Assembly (NCBI GenBank): GCA_938015295.1 | Contig: CALLQB010000035.1 | Coordinates: 1-64,000, forward strand | Reading direction: 5' to 3' | Length of the DNA: 64,000 nucleotides | Origin: an uncultured Acidimicrobiales bacterium | Lineage (GTDB): Bacteria > Actinomycetota > Acidimicrobiia > Acidimicrobiales > SHLQ01 | Shown here: piece by piece, positions 59,622 to 64,000 of the stretch | Layout of the letters: each line of letters opens with the position of its first letter | Numbering within the stretch: the stretch's first letter is position 1 | The notes under the pieces: generated by a model | What the model saw: the letters and a program-made list of their open reading frames with translations, nothing else | What the model was told of the DNA's origin: nothing | Databases searched by the model: none | Made by a program: the position numbers and the translations under genes

Positions 59622-59627
59622 TACGCT
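59622..59627 (+). promoter_or_regulatory. -10 box TACGCT, leaderless geometry
   Basis: TACGCT is 6 nt before the ATG at 59634. The two divergent boxes are only 13 bp apart, so polymerase cannot occupy both promoters at once. Confidence 0.45.
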
Positions 59628-59633
59628 CCAGCC

Positions 59634-59948
59634 ATGTCGTTTCTCCCCTCAGGCCTAGCGCCGCTGTTGGCGGTCTCGCTTCCGTCGTTTCTCACGCCCG
59701 ATCGGCTCCGGTGGATTATTCCGCTGCTCACCGTCTTGCTGCTCTTGGCTGCATTTTGGGTGGTCAGGTTCGTCACCAAACTCGCGATCAAGGCTGCGAT
59801 TCTTGGTGTGCTAGCCCTGTTTGTCTTTACGCTGTGGATCCAGCGAGGCGACCTAGCCGACTGTGCAAAGAACTGCGAGTGCAGTCTGTATGGCATCGAT
59901 GTTGACATTACGCAGGAGCAGTTCGTCGAGTACGGCTGCAAAAAGTAA
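59634..59948 (+). CDS. Small membrane protein with cysteine-rich tail
   Basis: 104 residues. Two hydrophobic helices (IIPLLTVLLLLAAFWVVRFV and ILGVLALFVFTLWI) are followed by a short C-terminal tail with three closely spaced cysteines (DCAKNCECSLYG) plus one near the end (EYGCKK). No family recognised. The cysteine tail could bind metal or form disulfides outside the membrane. Followed by a hairpin at 59958-59981. Confidence 0.55.
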   Translation: MSFLPSGLAPLLAVSLPSFLTPDRLRWIIPLLTVLLLLAAFWVVRFVTKLAIKAAILGVLALFVFTLWIQRGDLADCAKNCECSLYGIDVDITQEQFVEYGCKK

Positions 59949-59957
59949 AGAAGTAGT

Positions 59958-59981
59958 GGCCCGGACCTTTCGGTCCGGGCC
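59958..59981 (-). terminator. Convergent hairpin terminator, GAAA loop on pyk transcript
   Basis: GGCCCGGACC (59958-59967) pairs with GGTCCGGGCC (59972-59981). On the minus strand the loop is GAAA, a stable GNRA tetraloop, and the sequence beyond is pyrimidine-rich (ACTACTTCTTT). It lies about 57 nt after the pyk stop and can serve both convergent genes. Confidence 0.7.
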
Positions 59982-60038
59982 TAAACAACGGCAGCTTCAA
60001 CTACGGCATGTAGGTCTGCTGGCAGCGCAGAAGGTTCG

Positions 60039-61472
60039 CTAGTCGACCCGCACCAGTCGCAGAACATTTGCTGATTGGCTCGACGAACTTGCGCCGGCGA
60101 GCACCGCGACGAGTTCACCGGTGCTTAAGTGGCCCATTGCTTTCGCCGTCCGCACGGCTTCGTTGGCCATCTCCTCGTTGCTGGTTACATGGCTTGGAAG
60201 CGACACCGGGATGGTGCCCCACGAAAGCGAAAGCTGGTTCACGGTTCGAGGGTCGGTGGAGAAACCAAGAATCTCGGCTTCGGGACGGAACCGTGCCATC
60301 GAACGCACGGTGAATCCGCTGCTTGATACCGCCACGATGGTCTTCACACCGAGCTCGGCGGTCGCCCGCCACGCTGCCATCGTCATAGCATCGGTGACCG
60401 AGGCGCTGGTGTCGCTTTCGCTGGTCATGCGCAGCTCGGCGATACGGCGAGCCCAGCGTCCATGATCGAACTCCTCGTCGGCTCGCCGCGCAATGCGTCC
60501 CATTGTGCGTACGACGTTGATCGGATCGACACCGACTGCGGTTTCGCCAGAGAGCATCACAACAGATGAACCGTCCCATACCGCATTGGCGACATCGGAG
60601 GCTTCAGCGCGAGTTGGCGCCGGCGCATCGATCATCGATTCAAGCATTTGTGTCGCAGTGATCGCTGGGCGACCCAACGCAATGCACTTGGAGATAATCT
60701 CCTTCTGAAGCACCGGGAGGTCTTCGAGTGACATCTCGTTGCCGAGGTCACCACGGGCGACCATGACGGCTCCAGAAGCTTCGATGATGCCTTCAAGATT
60801 TTCCACCGCTGCTCGTGTCTCGATCTTTGCGACGATCAACGGGCCACGCGGGTGTGGCTCGGTGCCGACCCGTCGAACCTCATGCGCCGAACGGACGAAC
60901 GACAATGCGACCATGTCGACGCCGACCTCGACAAAGGCGTCGAGAATTTCGAGGTCTTCGGGGGTCGGGGTGCTGATGCGAAGCCGGTCGGACGGGACAT
61001 GGAGTCCGGGTCGGCCGGAGATCTTGCCGCCGTGGGCGACGCTTGCCAACAGCTTGTCTGGTTGTTTCTCGGTGATCTCGAGGATTGCTCGCCCATCGCC
61101 CATATTGAGACGGTCGCCTACTTGCACGTCGGTGACGAGACCGTCGTAGTTGACTTCGATGACGTCTGCAGACGAGGTGTCGTTGCCGACGCGCAGTTCG
61201 ACGACCGAACCGGTAACCAGACGGACGTACTCGTCGCCGAAGGTCGCGCACCGAACCTTTGGACCGGGAAGGTCGACGAGAATTCCGACGTGACGGCCGG
61301 CCTCTTCGCTAAGTCGACGAATCAGGTGGAAGCGTTCGAGGCCCTCCTCGATCGAGCCATGCGACATGTTGATACGGGCAACATCCATGCCAGCATCGAT
61401 CATGCCTCGTAGGACAGCTTCGTCGTCACAGGCCGGACCGATAGTTGCGATAATTTTTGTTCTTCTTTTCAC
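60039..61472 (-). CDS. pyk: Pyruvate kinase
   Basis: 477 residues, complete. RRTKIIATIGPACDD (start), AGMDVARINMSHGS, VMVARGDLGNEM, TQMLESMIDAPAPTRAEASD and MLSGETAVG are the standard motifs of the (beta/alpha)8 domain; the C-terminal allosteric domain follows. It makes pyruvate and ATP from phosphoenolpyruvate. The GTG at 61472 fits a TACGCT box 7 nt upstream; an open frame further upstream is not plausible protein. Confidence 0.95.
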   Translation of the reverse strand: MKRRTKIIATIGPACDDEAVLRGMIDAGMDVARINMSHGSIEEGLERFHLIRRLSEEAGRHVGILVDLPGPKVRCATFGDEYVRLVTGSVVELRVGNDTSSADVIEVNYDGLVTDVQVGDRLNMGDGRAILEITEKQPDKLLASVAHGGKISGRPGLHVPSDRLRISTPTPEDLEILDAFVEVGVDMVALSFVRSAHEVRRVGTEPHPRGPLIVAKIETRAAVENLEGIIEASGAVMVARGDLGNEMSLEDLPVLQKEIISKCIALGRPAITATQMLESMIDAPAPTRAEASDVANAVWDGSSVVMLSGETAVGVDPINVVRTMGRIARRADEEFDHGRWARRIAELRMTSESDTSASVTDAMTMAAWRATAELGVKTIVAVSSSGFTVRSMARFRPEAEILGFSTDPRTVNQLSLSWGTIPVSLPSHVTSNEEMANEAVRTAKAMGHLSTGELVAVLAGASSSSQSANVLRLVRVD

Positions 61473-61479
61473 ACCCCAC

Positions 61480-61485
61480 AGCGTA
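61480..61485 (-). promoter_or_regulatory. -10 box TACGCT, leaderless geometry
   Basis: TACGCT is 7 nt before the GTG of pyk. Confidence 0.45.
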
Positions 61486-61512
61486 GTCAGGTGAACACGT
61501 ATAGTCGTGCCG

Positions 61513-62088
61513 TTATTGCTGTTCGGGCGATTTTTCGGCCTTTTCTCGCTGATGCAGCTCGAGACGGGCGAGTAAACGATCGCGGATCGAGGTTCCGGCC
61601 TCTCGGGCTTTCTCTCCGGTTGTGCGCCACCCAAGGCGCGACGAATACAGCAACGGTGGGTGCTTGAGCCGTCCAGCTTGTGTTTGCACGACCCGGGCAA
61701 AAAACAATTCGTGGTCGTAGCGGTCGATGCGGTCGATGACCTCGCACTCGAGCCAGGCAATGCAGTCGACGGCCTTTGGGAGCCCATTGACCTCTTCGAG
61801 GAACTCCGGAGCGATGTAGTCGAACCGGCGGCCTGGGTACGAAAAGTACTGGGCTGCCTCGACTTGGTCGGCTGCCATGATCGACACCGAGAATCGCCCC
61901 GATGCGGCAATCAGCGGATACGTGTCGTGTTTTGGCGACACCGATGCCATGACCACAGGTTCCTCAAAGGAGACTTGGCTGACCCAGTGCGAGCAGTAGG
62001 CGCGTGAAACGCCTTCGTGCTTCGAGCCGACTATCTGTACGCCGTGGATCATTTGGCCGAGGCTGCGTTTGAGTTCTTTGTCGATCAT
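61513..62088 (-). CDS. Flavin reductase family protein, second copy
   Basis: 191 residues of the FMN-binding split barrel. LGQMIHGVQIVGSKHEGVSR, YCSHWVSQVSFEEPVVMASV and GRFSVSIMAADQVEAAQYFS follow the family order. The C-terminal 30 residues form a charged helix (RDRLLARLELHQREKAEKSP). Distinct from the copy at 58545-59105; the two share only motif-level similarity by eye. No oxygenase partner is adjacent. Confidence 0.85.
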   Translation of the reverse strand: MIDKELKRSLGQMIHGVQIVGSKHEGVSRAYCSHWVSQVSFEEPVVMASVSPKHDTYPLIAASGRFSVSIMAADQVEAAQYFSYPGRRFDYIAPEFLEEVNGLPKAVDCIAWLECEVIDRIDRYDHELFFARVVQTQAGRLKHPPLLYSSRLGWRTTGEKAREAGTSIRDRLLARLELHQREKAEKSPEQQ

Positions 62089-62132
62089 CGCGACAGGTTC
62101 TTTCTGCGTAGGCTTAGCGGTACGAGGGCGTG

Positions 62133-62918
62133 TCAGTTGAGTCGAGAACGTAACGCTTGAGCTCGAGCGTTTGTCTGTTCGGCCAGGCTTGGAACCGCTG
62201 CCACGAGAAGATCCAGTTCGTCGGCGGCTTCGTCGTACCGGGCTCGCGTCTCGAGAAGATTCACCAATCGGCTGGTGATGTCGACGCTGGCGCCGGGTAT
62301 CCGGCTAAGCAGTCGAAGTGTCCAGATCGACCGCTCGATGTCGCCTTGCGACGCAAAGATCGCTCGCAGGTTGTTGAGGACTCGAAACACCACCGCTGGT
62401 TTCTCGAGCGGATCGAGGAACTTGTCTGACCACGCAGCCTGTGGGCCATGCAGCGAAGTGAACAGTCGTCGGCACTGTTCGCCGGTGAGCTGCGCGCCAC
62501 CGTGAAAAGGGTCGACGAAGAGGTCCGGCAGTACTCGGTCGCGCAAGAGGAAATGTCCCGGCATGCCGACAGGGTCCATCGGCACACGTAGTCGCCGTCC
62601 GACTTCGATCGTGACCACGGAAAGCGAGATGGGGATACCCGTGCGCCGTTCGAGAACTTGATCGATCAGCGAATTGTCGGGGTCGTAGTAGTTGTCCCGA
62701 TTGCCAGTGAAACCCTCAAACTGGAAGAGCTGGCGCACCACTGCGTCGAGCGTCGGAGCCGAACAGCGCGATGCCAGCTCATCGAGGCGGTTGGTGACGG
62801 CGTCACTCTCAAGACCCGGCCGCTGATGTGCTGCAATGAGCCACATGGCCTGATCGAGTTGGAGCGCAGCGTTGCCCGACATCGCCTCGGCGAACTGGGC
62901 GGTTAATCCATCGAACAC
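62133..62918 (-). CDS. SirB1-like transglutaminase-core protein
   Basis: 261 residues. LERRTGIPISLSVVTIEVGR, VPMDPVGMPGHFLLRD and FVDPFHGGAQLTGEQCRRLF (about 90-165) match the SirB1/transglutaminase-like core-2 family, with a C-terminal TPR-like helical region. Its catalytic competence and substrates are unknown. Start moved to the GTG at 62918 because TATGTT lies 6 nt upstream; the longer frame overlaps the divergent GDPD gene. Confidence 0.83.
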   Translation of the reverse strand: MFDGLTAQFAEAMSGNAALQLDQAMWLIAAHQRPGLESDAVTNRLDELASRCSAPTLDAVVRQLFQFEGFTGNRDNYYDPDNSLIDQVLERRTGIPISLSVVTIEVGRRLRVPMDPVGMPGHFLLRDRVLPDLFVDPFHGGAQLTGEQCRRLFTSLHGPQAAWSDKFLDPLEKPAVVFRVLNNLRAIFASQGDIERSIWTLRLLSRIPGASVDITSRLVNLLETRARYDEAADELDLLVAAVPSLAEQTNARAQALRSRLN

Positions 62919-62924
62919 CCCGTC

Positions 62925-62930
62925 AACATA
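62925..62930 (-). promoter_or_regulatory. -10 box TATGTT, leaderless geometry
   Basis: TATGTT is 6 nt before the GTG of the SirB1-like gene. Confidence 0.45.
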
Positions 62931-62948
62931 ACGGCTACGCCGGTGGGC

Positions 62949-62954
62949 TACGTT
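62949..62954 (+). promoter_or_regulatory. -10 box TACGTT, leaderless geometry
   Basis: TACGTT is 6 nt before the GTG at 62961, and 18 bp from the opposing box at 62925-62930; a mirror of the 59603/59622 pair. Confidence 0.45.
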
Positions 62955-62960
62955 CAAGCC

Positions 62961-63725
62961 GTGCAAGATTCTCGGTTTCCTTATTTGCGTTCCGGCGGCG
63001 TGGCTGCGTTCGCTCATCGCGGTGGCGCCAGTGCGGCTCCCGAGAATTCAATGCCTGCGTTTCAGCACGCCGTCGACCTGGGCTACCGCTACCTCGAGAC
63101 CGATGTGCACGCGACAAGCGACGGTGTACTCGTCGCATTTCATGACCCGAAGCTCGACCGCGTCACAACCAGCACCGGTGCCATCGCTGAGCTGCCCTGG
63201 AGCGAGGTAAAGAAGGCTCGCATTAATGGCGTTGAGCCGATTCCGCTCATGGCTGAACTGCTCAGCACGTTTCCAGACATAAACATCAATATCGATGTCA
63301 AGGCCAACGACACCGTCCGCCCCCTTGTTGACTTGCTTGGCGAACAGCAGGCAGTTGACCGGGTTTGTGTCGGCTCGTTCTCCGACCGACGACTTGCCGC
63401 GATGCGAGACGCCATGGGTCCTCGTCTTTGTACCTCGTCGGGCCCCGCTGAGATCCTTCGGTTGCGTGCAGCCTCGTTCGGGCTGCCGGCGTTGGGCTTG
63501 ACGGCTGCATGCGCGCAAGTCCCTGTGCGCTTGCGAGGCGTCACGTTGGTCGACGAAAAATTCGTCGAGTTCGCGCATGCCCAGCATCTTCCGGTTCATG
63601 TCTGGACCATCGACGATGACAAAGAAATGCACCGGCTTCTCGATCTCGGCGTCGACGGCATCATGACCGACGACCCAAAGGTGCTTAAAGGCGTTCTGAT
63701 TCACCGGAATTCCTGGTCCAAATAA
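62961..63725 (+). CDS. Glycerophosphodiester phosphodiesterase, second copy
   Basis: 254 residues. AFAHRGGASAAPENSMPAF (catalytic HR and E..N) and ETDVHATSDGVLVAFHDP (E-x-D and His) place it in the GDPD family. VHVWTIDDDKEMHRLLDLGV and GIMTDDP are the usual C-terminal landmarks. No signal peptide. Start at the GTG at 62961 rather than 62943 because of the TACGTT box. Confidence 0.88.
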   Translation: MQDSRFPYLRSGGVAAFAHRGGASAAPENSMPAFQHAVDLGYRYLETDVHATSDGVLVAFHDPKLDRVTTSTGAIAELPWSEVKKARINGVEPIPLMAELLSTFPDININIDVKANDTVRPLVDLLGEQQAVDRVCVGSFSDRRLAAMRDAMGPRLCTSSGPAEILRLRAASFGLPALGLTAACAQVPVRLRGVTLVDEKFVEFAHAQHLPVHVWTIDDDKEMHRLLDLGVDGIMTDDPKVLKGVLIHRNSWSK

Positions 63726-63782
63726 CCTATGTTCTCTGGCCATTCGTTCTTGGATTAGGCGATGCCGTACCGATAGGTACCG

Positions 63783-64000
63783 GTGAAATCACTACGGGCG
63801 TGCTTCGTTCGCCCTGCCGTCTCTGTAGTCGCTCCTGTCGTCGGCGTGGCCCGCCTTAGCGTGCTACTTGTCGTCGCGCTTGCGATGGTGGCGGCGGTAG
63901 TGCCGTCGGTTGCTGGCGCCGATGCCTCGATTTTGTCTGCGCAGGACGTTGAGACCCCCGGCGACGCCGAAAGCGAAGGCGCGGGCGATGGTGCTGGTGA
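63783..64000 (+). CDS. Exported protein, truncated by window end
   Basis: 72 residues visible from a GTG start. A basic N-terminus (MKSLRACFVRPAVSV) is followed by a long hydrophobic stretch (ARLSVLLVVALAMVAAVVPS) and a probable signal peptidase site near VAGADA, then an acidic Gly/Glu/Asp-rich sequence. The mature part is too short to classify. A small palindrome, GTACC-GATA-GGTAC, lies just before the start. Confidence 0.6.
   Translation, partial: MKSLRACFVRPAVSVVAPVVGVARLSVLLVVALAMVAAVVPSVAGADASILSAQDVETPGDAESEGAGDGAG

Overview
The window reads as a chromosomal core segment of an actinobacterium, most likely of the class Acidimicrobiia. The evidence is moderate GC, a complete Pup-proteasome locus with PafBC regulators, an FbiC fusion for coenzyme F420, two luciferase-like (F420-type) oxidoreductases, a mycothiol-type maleylpyruvate isomerase homologue, and actinobacterial signature families (DUF3151, DUF4193, HelY). 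The class assignment is inference from gene content. There is no rRNA, tRNA, prophage, insertion sequence or CRISPR array.

Layout. 1-9 kb: mixed metabolic genes (partial cupin, maleylpyruvate isomerase-like enzyme, zincin metallopeptidase, Flp pilin, phytanoyl-CoA dioxygenase-like and TauD-like oxygenases, RNA m5U methyltransferase, alkyl sulfatase) and a hipB-hipA toxin-antitoxin pair with a clear palindromic operator. 8.7-16.7 kb: F420-type oxidoreductase, MOSC protein, a zinc-ribbon membrane protein, an ECF sigma factor overlapping a 753-residue membrane SH3b/Gmad2-like protein, and an RGG-rich protein. 16.4-20 kb: carbinolamine dehydratase, NUDIX, GNAT, a lysine-rich helical protein, an acidic DUF4193 protein, a LysM protein, then a 70-bp tandem repeat. 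20-26.3 kb: double-domain ThyX, a lipid-kinase-like protein, HelY helicase, TatC, TatA/B. 27-39 kb, almost all minus strand: arc, dop, pup, prcB, prcA, an HTH gene, pafA, an SH3-type lipoprotein, pafB, pafC, lepB. These form the protein-tagging and degradation pathway: Dop deamidates Pup-GGQ, PafA ligates it to substrates, ARC unfolds them and the 20S core degrades them. 39-46 kb: ferredoxin, secreted trypsin-like protease, TrmI, small membrane proteins, a LON-domain protein, DacB, a FIST sensor. 46-50 kb: transketolase and transaldolase (pentose phosphate pathway) and a second LLM oxidoreductase. 50-55 kb: an hxlR-type regulator translationally coupled to fbiC, a LOG-like protein, a class I glutamine amidotransferase-like hydrolase. 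55-64 kb: RNase D with rhodanese, MobA, two flavin reductases, pyruvate kinase, a SirB1-like protein, a GDPD and a truncated exported protein.

Two genome-level features stand out. First, about twenty operon-leading genes carry a TAnnnT box only 5-9 nt upstream of the start codon. That is the geometry of leaderless transcripts, and it also resolves several ambiguous starts. Second, one approximately 55-bp REP-like palindromic element (arms GGGGTCAGGCACTT) occurs twice in opposite orientation, at 8.65 kb and 53.1 kb. Other oddities are a perfect Shine-Dalgarno 8 nt before a GTT codon at the head of arc, a 17-bp tandem repeat running into the 3' end of the carbinolamine dehydratase gene, and a 15-bp coding repeat at the N-terminus of transketolase.
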